From Symbiodinium natans (Eukaryota > Sar > Dinophyceae > Suessiales > Symbiodiniaceae), in assembly GCA_905221605.1 (NCBI GenBank), contig CAJNDS010002335.1, positions 80,887-144,886 on the forward strand: a stretch of DNA of 64,000 bases. The letters are read 5' to 3'. The notes beneath the pieces were generated by a model, which did no database searches, had not been told where the DNA came from, and was given only the letters and a program-made list of their open reading frames with translations. Below, piece by piece: positions 12,086 to 22,665 of this stretch. The position numbers and the translations under genes are program-made. Numbering within the stretch: the first letter of the stretch is position 1; each line of letters starts with the position of its first letter.

Positions 12086-12170
12086 GTGTATGATATCACT
12101 CACTGGCATGCGTTCCACCCTGGTGGATCCACAGTCCTGCTGAAATATGGAGGTGCGGATGCTACACAAG
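12086..12170 (+). CDS. Cytochrome b5-like gene, exon 2 (HPGG heme motif)
   Basis: After a CTGAG acceptor the frame reads VYDITHWHAFHPGGSTVLLK and continues YGGADAT. VYDITxWxxxHPGG is the diagnostic b5 signature; the His of HPGG is the first axial heme ligand. The exon end is uncertain (near 12165). The second axial His should lie in a following exon; a short segment at 12286-12312 (NDAHGSLKT) is a possible carrier but is not proven. Confidence 0.75.
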
Positions 12171-12666
12171 CTAGCTGCTTGCCTTGATTCCATGGCAGGT
12201 CGTCACGGTAGATTGCATCAGGCAACAAATATCGAGTGACCTCAACATGCCCACAAGGAGACAAAGACAACTGCCCCAAGCCTCAGGTAACGATGCCCAC
12301 GGCTCCTTGAAGACGCTGTGTGGATTTGCAGGGTTTGGCTAGGCTTTGGTTTTGGGACGAGTGGGGTTCTGTCAGCGTTGCCGTGTTGCAAACCTTATCT
12401 TTTGCACGAAGCTTGGGGCCTGCATGGGGTCGCTTCTGTACACGGTGCTGTAGACCAGTGTTGCACCACCAAGGAAACCTCCCAGCATCATGCAGCTTTC
12501 TTGACAGCCAGCAACTTTTTGAGTTTATGTAGTCGAGGTGACTTCAGTCTGCGTTCCATCATGGTTGTCCCCCATATTCGGATCATGTTTCCTAATGTTA
12601 TTTTCTTGCCACGTGTTGCACGAGCACGGCCTCCGGGGGCTTTCTCTAGTCGGGGAAGTCGCTGAG

Positions 12667-12754
12667 GCCTCGGTACTGCATCGGCATCCTGGGAAGCGAG
12701 GAGGCCAAGGAAGCCTTGGAGCGGGAGAGGCTGAACAAGTACATGGCCCAGCAG
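12667..12754 (+). CDS. Cytochrome b5-like gene, end of domain and start of helix
   Basis: The frame reads PRYCIGILGSEEAKEALERE and continues RLNKYMAQQ. RYxIGxL is the last strand of a b5 domain, so this exon closes the heme domain and runs into a charged helix. The acceptor is CTGAG|G; a GC donor after CAG (12755-12756) is in phase 0 with the next exon. Confidence 0.6.
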
Positions 12755-13196
12755 GCCCGCCACAGCCGCGTTTTTTCTCGCTGGGGCATCTGGGCGTTGA
12801 CACCTTTCAATCAATGCGTCAGGGAACTTTGCCTTAAGATTCTCAATTAAGGGGTGGAGTTCGACAACTTTTGGCTTTAAGGGGTGGAGGTGGTTGCAAT
12901 AAGGGAGCAATCAAGTCCCTTGTAAAAGAAGGGGGTGGAGGTGGTCGAATGAATATTGAAGAACTTTCAAGTTCCAAAGTTTGTATCTGAGTTTCCTGCC
13001 TATGAGGCGGCCGCGGGGACGCCTGCGCCGGAAAGCCTTGAGACGGTTGCCAGGGGGCAGCATAGATTTCGCATCCACTGCGATGCGTTTTTTGTTGCTG
13101 TCATCTTTGTCAAGCTGCTTGGGCAGGTGGAGGGTGCTGTACGTACCCTCATTCCAGCTTGAAACACGAACTTGACCTGAGCTTCAACCCTCCTAG

Positions 13197-13304
13197 GCTG
13201 CGGCGGCCTTGGCGGCGGCTGCTCCTGAACCGACTGCGTCAGCTCCGTCTGTGCGCGAGGAGCCTCCACTGCCGCCCCCGGCGCTCGAGCCGGAGCAGAA
13301 GGAG
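13197..13304 (+). CDS. Cytochrome b5-like gene, Ala/Pro-rich exon
   Basis: Phase 0 after a TCCTAG acceptor: AAAALAAAAPEPTASAPSVR then EEPPLPPPALEPEQKE. A flexible Ala/Pro linker. The GT donor follows GAG at 13304. It joins the preceding exon (…MAQQ) and following exon (EKMAAERQ…) without a frame break. Confidence 0.6.
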
Positions 13305-14060
13305 GTGTTGGCTGGTTGGCTAGGTGTTGGGCTTCTGGTATGGGGCAAGGCTTATGGCACCTCAACTCCAGAGAAAATGTTTGTGAAAACCTCGCCGGGA
13401 TGCGTTGCGGGTTTCTCCCGGCTGGGCACCCCATTGAGTTAGCAGGTAGCAAAGCTTCAAAGCCACACCGAGGCTGTTGAAAAACCAAAACCGTAGCTAG
13501 GCATGGCCTAGTTGTTCCCACTTGCAAGGCATGGAGGCCAACGCCCCCCAGTCGCCTCAAGACCCTTCAGCATGCGAAGGCAGATCCGAGCGCTTCCTCC
13601 ATGGCACGAGCCACCTACACGCTGTTGCTTGAGATCCGGCTCGCATTTTACGGGGGTTCTAGGCGTGGGGAGGGGCAGTCGGCCCCAAGGCCTTGGGGTC
13701 ACTTGTGGGTCGCGGGTTTCGTACGGTTTCTTGGAACTTTCTACTCAGGATTTCCCTGAGGCCAGGGCAATGAGGGGGCGCGGCTCCAAAGTTTGTACTT
13801 GTCAAGAGGAAGAGCGCCTTTCAAAGGCCCTCGGAAAAGAAAGACCAAAACCTCCACCATCCTGCACCTGATCTCATGGATCAACCTTGGAGGCCCTGAG
13901 TCTCCGCACCAAAACCTTCACGCCTCGAAGCTCCGAGCGGCCCGGAAAAAGACATGTGGCGGAAAACGATGGACACTTCTGACATGTAGAGGTACGAAGC
14001 GTGGTGCAGTCTTCAATTCTTAAAGGTTCGGAATCCTTTCTCGGCTCCCGGTTGCCTGAG

Positions 14061-14114
14061 GAGAAAATGGCTGCCGAGAGGCAGGCTGCAGAGCGGATGA
14101 TGTCGAAAGCTAAG
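14061..14114 (+). CDS. Cytochrome b5-like gene, helical exon
   Basis: Eighteen codons, EKMAAERQAAERMMSKAK, between a CCTGAG acceptor and a GC donor (14115). Composition and heptad-like spacing fit a single alpha helix or coiled coil, continuous in phase with neighbours. Confidence 0.6.
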
Positions 14115-14819
14115 GCCGGCCGCCTTGCCTGCTTAAGGCGTTGGAGGGCTGCGTCAGGGCTGCTCAAAAGGTGGCCCGCGGCAGTCCAAGCTTGGCTTCA
14201 GTTCACGGGGTTTTTGGGTAAGAGGTGTACGAGGTGCACCTGACAGGGACGGGCGCCCTGCTACTGTTACAAGGGATCTCAGAAAGGGCTTTTTTCCAGG
14301 ATGCTTGTTTGAGTCTTACCGTCTTGACGGTCTTCTCTGCAGCCCACGTCTTTTGTATGCGTGTGTGTGCACGTGCTGGACTCCGTCTTTTCCGAACCCG
14401 GCCACAACCCTTCACTAGTCCCAAACACCGCTTGAGGCTGCCGTGGGCAAAGCGACGGCCCGGCTGTCGGGGCGCGCGCCAGGCCTGGGATGGGTGCTCT
14501 ACATATTTGCTTTCATGCAGAACCAGAACGTAATTGGCAGAATGCATTACGTCAGTTTTTCTGCCGCGGGCCGAGTAGTGGGTTGACCTTTGAGTCGTGG
14601 GTTGACCTTTTAGTTGAGGCTGAAAGCTGGCGTCCTCTAAGCCCCCCAAGGTCCTGACCCGTGGACCCAAACATGCCTGAGTACCCAAACTCCACCCAAC
14701 TGTAAGACGACGACGCAGGTCCTCCAGGCGCTGTAGAGCCCGCGCTTTCGGAGAAGCTTGGATGCGGTCGATGTAAGGTTCGGAGGTTAGGTTTTGGGGT
14801 TGTGATTGCAGCTGCAGGC

Positions 14820-14892
14820 ATGGTAGATGGTGGATGGTAGATGGTAGATGGTAGACGGTAGATGGTAGATGGTAGATGGTAGATGATAGATG
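14820..14892. repeat. GTAGATG heptamer repeat
   Basis: About nine copies of a 7-bp unit (GGTAGAT/GTAGATG) with single-base variants, in an intron of the b5-like gene. Confidence 0.9.
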
Positions 14893-15327
14893 CTGCAATC
14901 TCTTTCCTGCGCTGAACTGGCCAGCGGCCTACGAGTGCTTGACAACGACGCCGAGCATTTGAAAATGTGCAGGGTCAGAACAGCAAAGCCCGATCTGGTT
15001 CGTATGGGATGCTGTGAGTGCTGTCTCACCAAACTTGCACAGGGGATAAGTCGACATGACGCCATTCAAGAAGTGTCAAAAGTCTGCTGCAGACACTCAG
15101 AGATCCCCCGCATTCCGCCAGCAAGGTTCTGGAGAGCATTTGGGATCAGGTCCTTGAGACCAAGTGCTGAACAGACTAAGCCGGCTTGGTATGTTCTTCG
15201 GCGAAGCATAGGCCATCGGTTCTTGAAGACGATGCGTCATCTGGGCCTGTTTGCCTCGAATGTCGAGAATAAACTTCGTCAAGCATTGTTCTCTGTCTGC
15301 ATTCTCATTCGGAGGACCCATTTGCCG

Positions 15328-15330
<3 letters not shown>

Positions 15331-15360
<30 letters not shown>
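15331..15360. repeat. Poly-T tract
   Basis: An uninterrupted run of about 30 T in an intron. It could be a retroposition poly-A on the minus strand, but no associated element was recognised. Confidence 0.9.
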
Positions 15361-15362
<2 letters not shown>

Positions 15363-15944
15363 CGATTTGGTACTGGTGTTTCCTGTTAATGCCCACGCCT
15401 CTGGGGCTTGCGCCTGCTGAAGGTAGGGGCGATGCTGGCATCAGCATTCGGATGCTTTCGCTTATTGGAAGCTGCCGGAAACTCTGCAGCTAGAAATGCT
15501 GTAATGTATGGTCTTTTGCAAGCCACCCATCCACCGGTGCCGACAAACGGCGACAAACGGTCATTCCGAAACAGCCGCCTCGAGCTCAAGGAGAAGCTCC
15601 GAGCCCAAGTCCCAAAAGCAGATCCCAAACATACGCAATACTTGGCCCAGGAAGTCGGACGCCAGCGCGAAGGCCCAAGCGAGTGCTGCTGTCCTCTGAG
15701 GTCAACGAAGTAGCTTTTATGGGCTTGATGCGGACAGTGGAGTGACTTAGTGTTGGGGAGGACAGTGCGGAACTGGTGTTCAAGGAAGGCCGTTAGGCAA
15801 ACCAAAAAAGAACTCATGGATCTGGCTTGTGCTGTCAGGCATCGCAAGCCAAGTCGCCCAACAAAACGTCCACCACCAAGGCAGGTCAAGGGGTGGTCGT
15901 CGAGATAGGTGAAAGAGTTGCGCAAATGTGTCAGTCAGCGTTAG

Positions 15945-16571
15945 GAACGCTTTGCCAAGGAGGGAGCTGAAGCACTCGCGGAGAAAGCTGGTGCCAGCCC
16001 CAATGGCGATGAGCAGGCTGCAGAGAAAGCGCCTACGGACAAGGCCACCGCTGATGAGAACGCGGCCAACGGAAAGAAAGAAACGCCTGAGAAGGCAGCT
16101 GCAGAGAAGGCGGCCGCGGAGAAGGCTGCTGGTGAGAAGGCTGCTGCGGAGAAGGCTGCGGCTGCTCAGAAGAAGGCTGCTGCGGACAAGGCTGCTGCTG
16201 CAGCGGCAAAGGCGGCAGAGAAGGCGGCAGCTGAAAAGGCAGCCGCTGAAAAGGCGGCCGCTGCGAAGGCCGCGGCTGAGAAGGCGGCTGCGGAGAAGGC
16301 AGCTAAGGCAGCAGCTGAGAAGGCAGCAGCGGAGAAGAAGGCTGCAGAAAAGAAGGCCGCGGAAAAGGCCGCAGCTGAAAAAGCCAAGGAAAAGGCCGCA
16401 GCTGAAAAAGCCAAGAAGGCTGCTGCGGAGAAGGCGGCTGCGGAAAAGAAGGCCGCCGAAAAGGCGGCTGCAGACAAGGAAGCCACTGAGAAGCTGGAGG
16501 CAGACAAAGCAGCAGCCGACAAAGCTTTAGCTGAGAAGGCTGAAGCCGAGAAGGCCCTAGCCGAAATGAAG
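15945..16571 (+). CDS. Cytochrome b5-like gene, long Ala/Glu/Lys-rich exon
   Basis: Phase 0 over 209 codons: ERFAKEGAEALAEKAGA at the start, then dozens of AAEK/AAAEKA/KKAAEK repeats, ending ALAEKAEAEKALAEMK. There is no ATG in the right place, so it is an internal exon (acceptor GTTAG|GAA, GC donor GCAGGT at 16572). It should form a very long stable single helix. Other frames over it give Arg/Leu-rich or Ala/Phe/Ser-rich shadows. Confidence 0.75.
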
Positions 16572-16861
16572 GCAGGTAGCGCGTGTCCACGTTCCAATTT
16601 AGGTCATTTTCGCGAAAGCTTTGCCCAGAAAGCCTTTCGTTTCAAAACTCAGGTTTTGTTCTGTTAGAAGGTCCAGGATCGTGTGGGGAGGGCGACCCGA
16701 ACTGCACGACTCGATCTATGCTTCTCAAAGAGGCGCTCCCCTCCCCCCCCCGCACCACCTCTTCAACAGCTGGCGTAGCCTTTCTTGGGCCTACCTTAGC
16801 CTTCCCCGGCCTTTCTTAGCCTTCCCTTAGCCTTCCTGTGACCGCTGGGTGTCCGCTGAAG

Positions 16862-16903
16862 GCAGCAAAGGAGGAAGCGGAGAGAGCGGTCAAGGAGATG
16901 AAG
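16862..16903 (+). CDS. Cytochrome b5-like gene, short helical exon
   Basis: Fourteen codons AAKEEAERAVKEMK between CTGAAG and a GT donor (GTGGCA). The same AAG|G context occurs at both splice edges, which makes the exact cut ambiguous by a few bases without changing the protein. Confidence 0.6.
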
Positions 16904-17228
16904 GTGGCAGAGGGAACCGTAACATGTTGAAACCCTCCTTCGGGGCGCTTAAGCCCCATTGAGGTCAGGCAAGTAGTCTACCACGACCCCGTCAGATCGC
17001 AGCTTCTTTGACATCTACTCTTGATGCTACCTCCCGCATGTATGCTCGCGAAGCCTCAGACCCAGAATGCCTCTGGAAGTTGTGAGCGTCGAAACCTATA
17101 GTTTTCGAGCTAGTGTTGGATTGGGGTACTGCAGCTCCCTGAAAGCTCACGCGTAAACCCTCCAATGCATCACAACTCCCTGTAGTTGGTGCTGGGGCAC
17201 AAACAGGTTTCCAGGGGCTCGATGCCAG

Positions 17229-17276
17229 GAGAAGGCCGAGAAAGTGCAGCGAGAAAAGGAGGCCCTGGAGAAGAAG
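17229..17276 (+). CDS. Cytochrome b5-like gene, short helical exon
   Basis: Sixteen codons EKAEKVQREKEALEKK from a GCCAG acceptor to a GC donor (GCAGGT). In phase with the exons on either side and of the same coiled-coil composition. Confidence 0.6.
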
Positions 17277-17672
17277 GCAGGTTTGGGGTCTCTAGGTGTA
17301 GGGTTTCAAGGTTTGAGTGCTGTCTGGTGATGCCCGGCGTGAGACCGGGATGCACACAGGTTTGGATGCCCGGCCGTCTCATAGGCCGCAAAAAAGGCTT
17401 GAGGAACCTAAGTCCGTATGCAACGAAAAGGCTGGAGGAACATACTTCAGGGGTCGAAATCTGTTGCAAGAGGGTTATGGTTTCGATTGTGGGGTCAAGT
17501 ATCGGATTCAAGAAGCCACTCAGGGTTAGCACGGGTATGCAGCAGCGCGTGAAACTCCAAGCCCTCCTGCTACGTCCCTGCGGCACCACTCTGCCCTCGT
17601 CGCCCCTCATCACCATTCCCGCTAGACGATGCACCCTTCACGCTATCAGCGACTGAAGACCTTGGTGTTGAG

Positions 17673-17746
17673 GCCAAACAGGCGAAGAAGGAGGCGGAGA
17701 AGAACTCGCCAAAATTGCTCATTGTCTTCAAGTCGCCAGATGGCTG
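17673..17746 (+). CDS. Cytochrome b5-like gene, end of helix
   Basis: Reads AKQAKKEAEKNSPKLLIVFK then SPDGCS. The helix ends at NSPK and a beta-like stretch (LLIVF) begins. The donor could not be fixed. Confidence 0.45.
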
Positions 17747-18206
17747 CTCAGCGGCGTATACTTGAGGTCGCGACGGGTAGGTGCTGGCCTCTGTATCTGT
17801 TGAGTGTGGATCCATACTGTTTCCGCCAAAGTGAATGCTGGAAGCGCCACAACTGCCGAAATCTCTTGTCCCAACTCCGAACTTTTCGCGACCCGAACTC
17901 TGTCAGGCATTGCTACACCCTAAAGTTGGTATTATCTCCCAGAAGAAACCCGAATGTCAACAACTGCCACGCTTTGTCTTCAAGGCTTTCGGACTCTTGG
18001 TAGGGAGGGTTCATGCAAGCTGCGGTTAGGCTCTGGATCACATCTTGTTTGTTTGTACATGTGCATGCACGTACAGGTAGATGCACACCGCCATCTGTGC
18101 TTCACTAAGTTCGCGCAGCGGGTGAGGCTTCGGGTATCTTCATCTTGGGGATCTTGTGTCTTCGCGTCGTAGCTCATTGAACCTATGACATTGGAGATGG
18201 GCGCAG

Positions 18207-18284
18207 TTGTCTGGAAGATCCCTTCAAGAGCTTCGTGGATGGGGCTGATGGCTGCTTTGTTGTCTTCTTCGCGGCGGGCCGGAA
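18207..18284 (+). CDS. Probable exon of the same gene
   Basis: Frame reads CLEDPFKSFVDGADGCFVVF followed by FAAGRK, between a GCAG acceptor and a GT donor. No family recognised; the amino-acid pattern is clearly coding-like and lies between the helical exons and the PDZ-like pieces. Confidence 0.4.
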
Positions 18285-18441
18285 GTTAGATTAGCATTTT
18301 CATATATCTGCGTCCATGCAGATGGAGTGGGTACATCTTCCAGACCGTTCGGAGTTAGCACCCCGCCAGCCCCGTGCCCCCTGGCCCCTTTCCACGCCCA
18401 AGAGGAGCCGGATTGAAGGGTTTGTACTATCCAAGGCCGAG

Positions 18442-18482
18442 TGCAGAAGACGGTCACCTTCACCAAGCGGCCGTTGGGGGCA
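18442..18482 (+). CDS. PDZ-like domain, first strand (probable exon)
   Basis: Reads QKTVTFTKRPLG. The sequence VTFTKRPLG resembles the carboxylate-binding loop region (xPLG) of PDZ domains common in dinoflagellate proteins. Splice edges are uncertain. A possible continuation lies at 18645-18690 (MDSMPIVVGE). Confidence rests on the match with the exon at 19435. Confidence 0.4.
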
Positions 18483-19434
18483 CTGTAGTGGCACTTGGGG
18501 TCTTAGGGCTGAGGTTCGTGCATTGTTTCGGCAGATGGGTTTCGAGAGGGATTTGGTGGGAAGAATATGTCCAAACCCTGAAGGCCCCAAAAAGAAGACT
18601 GTCCAAGGCTTGTTTCCGGGGGCAGAGAAAAACTTCTGTTCAGGTATCCTGCAAAATGGATTCGATGCCGATCGTCGTCGGCGAGAAACCTGCACCTCGA
18701 CAGTGGCAGTTCTGCTCGAGCCGGATTGAGGGTTCAGGGGGTTCAGGGTTTAGGGTTTAGTGTGATTTCCTGTTTAGGAGGGGCCTTTTTGGCCCAGGAG
18801 TCCTTTTGCCAGGCAGCTCGAGCCTTCTGTGGGATGAATTGGCTTGAAGGGTTTTTGGTTGGGTCGACGGACAGGGATGCTTCGAAAAGATCACTGAGGG
18901 GAGAGAAGGTCGTGCCTGTAAAGCATTGCCGTAAATCTGCCTGTGAAACTGTTCCCTCAGGGGTTCTGCTTAGGCTTAATTCCACCCTGATATATCCAAG
19001 CCGACCGGCTGGGGGTTCAGGAATTCTAGGGCAAATTCCGTTGGAGTTGGGTTTGGCGTGAGCCACAGAACCCCAACAAACCCGGAAGTTCAGCCATGGT
19101 GAGTAGCCTTGAACCCCTCTACCCTGCAAACCCTAACTCCCCACATGCAATCGTGAGAACCAGGGCAGCTCGGGGCTTTGAATAAAGTGGCAACGTTTGA
19201 TGCGCAAAAACGGCAGGCAAGATGAGGTCTAAAGGCCAGAGTTGCACCTTGGACGTAAAGGTTCCTTCCAAGAGCTCTCTGACCGTGCTCCCTCTCCTGG
19301 CTTGTCCGAGTGTGAGCAAAAAAAGACCCTCAATCGCCTAAAGCCCCTAACGCCCCTGGACCCTAACCCTAAACCCCAAACCATAAAAGCTCCAAGTCTA
19401 AATCCCCTTTTGAACCCAAACTTCCTTCCTGCAG

Positions 19435-19482
19435 GTGGGCGAGGCCGCCGACGCTGGGATTGGAGAGGGCTGGATCCTCTGC
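19435..19482 (+). CDS. PDZ-like domain, central exon
   Basis: After a TGCAG acceptor: VGEAADAGIGEGWILCQ, with a GC donor. The pattern xAAxxGxxxGWxL is the helix alpha-1/strand of PDZ domains. No later exon could be assigned, so the 3' end of this gene is unknown; it may end near 20 kb. Confidence 0.45.
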
Positions 19483-20169
19483 CAGGCCCGGTCCCAATAT
19501 CATGCTGTTCTATGACTCAATTTAGTATGTTACTATTTGAGCACATACAGTATCGCAAGAATGCCATCAGGCAAGTAGCGTGATCGAATTGTCTGCAAGA
19601 CGGGCTTCTGCAATGCCCGGCAACGTCACAGCAAGGTCCCTGCAAACATCTTGGATGCTACAGCACCATTAATGCTTTGCAGCAATGTGCCCGATTGGCC
19701 TGCAAAATGCGCGGTTTCCGGCTTCGTTTTTGGGGCTATTTTCTGGGCAGCTTTCTTCATGCCAGCAGCAGCCAGGGCACAGAATTTGCCGCCCGCGCCG
19801 TGGGCGCAGTTTCGGAACCGCAGAATTTTCGTTTTTGGGGTCGTGCTTTTGGCTCCAAGTTTTTGTTTATTTGTCGGGCTGCTTTGTCTTCCCACCCCGG
19901 CGACCAGTTTTCGTCCCATTTTGGTGGCCGGGTTTCCGGCCCGCTCGGCGGGCCCAAAAAACTGACCCAGGCACATTCAGGGCCCATCACGCTGAAGCTC
20001 ACTCTGCGACCGGAATCCGGCTTGCAAGCCTGGCCCCGGAAATCATGCTTTTAAGCAACCTAAACCAGCCCAAGAGATGAGTTAACTGTTCGGCAGCGCG
20101 GACACTTGGCACGTCATTCATAGCGTTTTTCTTCTCTAAAGTGCTAAGTTTCTATGAGACCATGTGGCA
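19483..20169. other. Region after the PDZ-like exon, no exon assigned
   Basis: Overlapping open frames on both strands (19626-20080) are GC-rich and mutually shadowing. None resembles a known domain. It may hold the last exons of the b5-like gene or a repeat. Confidence 0.35.
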
Positions 20170-20560
20170 CCCGCGTTCTTCTGCACGGGAGCACACCTGG
20201 GTTTCGGTGGGACCCGCGTTCTTCTGCGTGGGAATGCACAAAAAATAGGCGGGGCCCGCGTTCTTCTGCGTGGGACCGTACCGGGTCTCGGTGGGACCCG
20301 CGTTCTTCTGCGTGGGACCGTGCCGGGTCTCGGTAAAACCCGTGTTCTTCTGCGTGGGACCGCGCCGGCATTCGGCGGGACCCGCGTTCTTCTGCGTGGG
20401 ACCGACTTGGGTTTCGGGGAGGCCCGCGTTCTTCTGCGTGGGACCGTGCCTGGTTTCGGTGGACCCGCGTTCTTCTGCGTGGGACCGCACTGGGTTTCGG
20501 TGGGACCCGCTAAATCGCTCCGTTCTTCTGCGTGGGACCGTACACCCCGTTTGGGTTTTA
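20170..20560. repeat. 42-bp tandem repeat, about nine copies
   Basis: The core CCGCGTTCTTCTGCGTGGGA recurs at about 20171, 20214, 20256, 20298, 20340, 20382, 20424, 20465 and 20520. Spacing is 42 or 43 bp, with one of 41 and a final longer step. Because 42 is a multiple of three, every frame repeats a 14-residue unit (for example SHAEERG on the minus strand), so open frames are expected by construction. Confidence 0.95.
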
Positions 20561-21175
20561 CAAGGCCAATAAAGGGAAGGGGAGGGCCCCGCTGGACCAC
20601 TTTTTCGTGTAGTTGCAGCATTGTAGTCCAAGCGCCTGCCCAGCCGGTGCGTTGGTGTGTGGTCTGTAGAGCCCGGAGTGGGCTTGCTATATGGGTGGGC
20701 TTGCTTTTGGTATCGCCAAACGGTCAACCGTCCGGCTTCAACACGAGGGGCCCAAATAGTAGTGTCACTATGCTAGAACGTTTGCTGTGCTCTTGTCTCA
20801 TGATGTGCATATCTTGCTTGCTTGCAGTGCAGGACGTGAAGCTAAGGGCAATTTCGGAATGGAACACGATACGCACCTAATCATGTCATGATACCATGTA
20901 GGAAGATTTTATGGAGCTGTATATGGCTGCAACATCACAATCGCACACAACATCACAATGTTGTAATGGTACAATCTTACGATAGTACAGAATTTCAATG
21001 CTCCATTACTAGTATGTACTTTCCATATTACAGTTTGTCAATAACATACAGTACATTGTTATCATTATGTTAGTGGGGGGAATAGTGTACCAATCATGTT
21101 GATGTCGGCCAGGGCCGGGGTTGCAGGGTGGGCTCATCTGGGCAAGAAAGCCTTGCACTCGAACAGCCCCGAAAT
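20561..21175. other. Intergenic, AT-richer from 20880
   Basis: No gene. From about 20880 to 21090 the sequence is AT-rich with ACATCACAA direct repeats (about 20929 and 20949). Confidence 0.4.
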
Positions 21176-21262
21176 TTTATCTATCTATCTATCTATCTGT
21201 CTATCGCTTCTATCTATCTATCTATCTGTCTATCTGTCTGTCTGTCTGTCTATCTATCGAAA
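21176..21262. repeat. TATC/TGTC tetranucleotide microsatellite
   Basis: About 20 tetranucleotide units (TATC with TGTC variants), interrupted once near 21208. Confidence 0.97.
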
Positions 21263-21293
21263 AATACTTGCGTGCAACGCGTGCGCGCGCACA

Positions 21294-21400
21294 CTCACAC
21301 ACACACACAGACACACACAGACACACACAGACACACACAGACACACACAGACACACACAGACACACACAGACACACACAGACACACACAGACACACACAG
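21294..21400. repeat. ACACACACAG decamer microsatellite at a gap edge
   Basis: A CA tract with a G every tenth base, repeated ten times and cut off by the N run. The repeat probably caused the assembly break. Confidence 0.97.
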
Positions 21401-21500
21401 NNNNNNNNNNNNNNNNNNNNNNNNNNNNNNNNNNNNNNNNNNNNNNNNNNNNNNNNNNNNNNNNNNNNNNNNNNNNNNNNNNNNNNNNNNNNNNNNNNNN
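21401..21500. other. Assembly gap (100 N)
   Basis: Exactly 100 N, the usual placeholder for a gap of unknown size. Distances across it cannot be trusted. Confidence 1.
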
Positions 21501-22426
21501 AGGGTTTAGGAAATAGAACTTGGCGTAAAGGGAATAAGATTTAGGGAACAAGATTTTGGGATTCCACTCTTTAGGGCTTTAGGTTGTAGCGAAAAGGATT
21601 TACGGAATAGGGCTTGTTGTTGAGGATTTTTGGGGCTCCTATTCGTTAGGATCTAGGGGGTCTCCTCTTTAGGATTTATGGCTCTATTGCCTACATCATC
21701 TTTCCTAAAGAGCGGGATCCCTAAAACTTTTCCCCAAGTTTTATTCGCTTAATATCGTTTCCCAAATCCTATGCCCTTTCCTCTAAACGGGGGCGTCTGT
21801 TAATCCTATCCTAAAACAACATATCCCATTCCCCAAGTCCTTTTCCCTAAAATTGAAGAGAGGGGTCCCTGGATCCTATTCCCTTCATATTATTCCCCAA
21901 GTCCTATTCCCTAAGCTAAAGAGGGGCATCTTTAAAACCTGAAGAGGAAAGCCCTGATGTCTCAAAGAAACAAACCCAATTGCCGAAGTCCTTATCGCTA
22001 AATCCTAAAGGCAGGGGCCCCTAAGACTTTGTCCCTAAGACTTCTTTCCGTTCTTTAATATCCCAAATCCTATTAAGCAAAGGCGTCCTTACACCCTAAA
22101 GAGGAGAGCCCTAAATCCTAAAAGTCCAATCCTATGGATCCCTGCAATCTTATTCCTTAAAGCTTGTTCCCTGTAGCCTTCTTGATTTAGGGGAACCCCT
22201 TTTCGCCAACTCCTAAATCAAGGGATGAGAGGAGGGACCCTTAAACGGGAACTTAGGGTAATGTAGGGGCTACTTAGGCACATAGGGACTGTAAAAGGTA
22301 CAGAGAGGGGTTACACAAGGGTTGGGCATCAAAATGTCGGGTCCTTTCTAGGGATCCCTCCTTATATCCCTTAGCTAAGAGAGGGATCTCCTTCTCGTTA
22401 ATTTAGGAGTTAGCGAGTTCAACCCC
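21501..22426. repeat. Degenerate telomere-like tract
   Basis: Dense in variants of TTTAGGG on the + strand at first (21501-21660), then of CCCTAAA (about 21700-22170), then mixed. Units are not in exact register. Plant-type TTTAGGG telomeres are reported in dinoflagellates, so this may be an old interstitial telomere array or a related satellite. No coding potential. Confidence 0.6.
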
Positions 22427-22665
22427 AGACCCCTGCCGATTAAGCACTCCACCTGCTTAATCGGCCCTTGGATTGAAGATTGAAGATGCTGGGGCACTCT
22501 CCCGGAGCACCTTCAATCCCGATTAAGCACTTTATCTGCTTTCTCGGCCTTTGGATTGAAGATTGAAGATGCTCTGGGAGAGTGCCCCAGCATCTTCAAT
22601 CTTCAATCTTCAATCCAGGGGCCGATTAAGCAGGTCGAGTGCTGAATCGGCCCTGGGGTCGGAGA
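22427..22665. repeat. 239-bp palindrome with nested hairpins
   Basis: The left arm (about 22427-22505) and right arm (about 22572-22665) are near-perfect reverse complements: GCACTCTCCCGGAGC against GCTCTGGGAGAGTGC, and multiple GATTGAAGATT copies. Each arm ends in its own hairpin: GCCGATTAAGCA, 7-nt loop, TGCTTAATCGGC (22435-22465, perfect), and a one-mismatch version at 22621-22651. A third diverged copy sits in the spacer. Fits a foldback or MITE-like element. Confidence 0.85.

Noticed and set aside
15928-16530. Arg/Leu-rich + frame and Ala/Phe/Ser-rich minus frames over the Ala/Glu/Lys exon
   Set aside because: Shadows of the AAEK-repeat exon, which alone continues in phase into neighbouring helical exons.
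20170-20560. CRISPR-like array
   Set aside because: Units are contiguous 42-bp tandem copies without unique spacers, and the genome is eukaryotic.
21096-21551. Open frames that run through the N gap
   Set aside because: They bridge unknown sequence and consist of TATC and CA repeats.
22405-22470. tRNA-like string (GAGTTCAACCCC) at the palindrome edge
   Set aside because: No matching T-stem, acceptor stem or anticodon arm could be folded; the surrounding pairing belongs to the palindrome.
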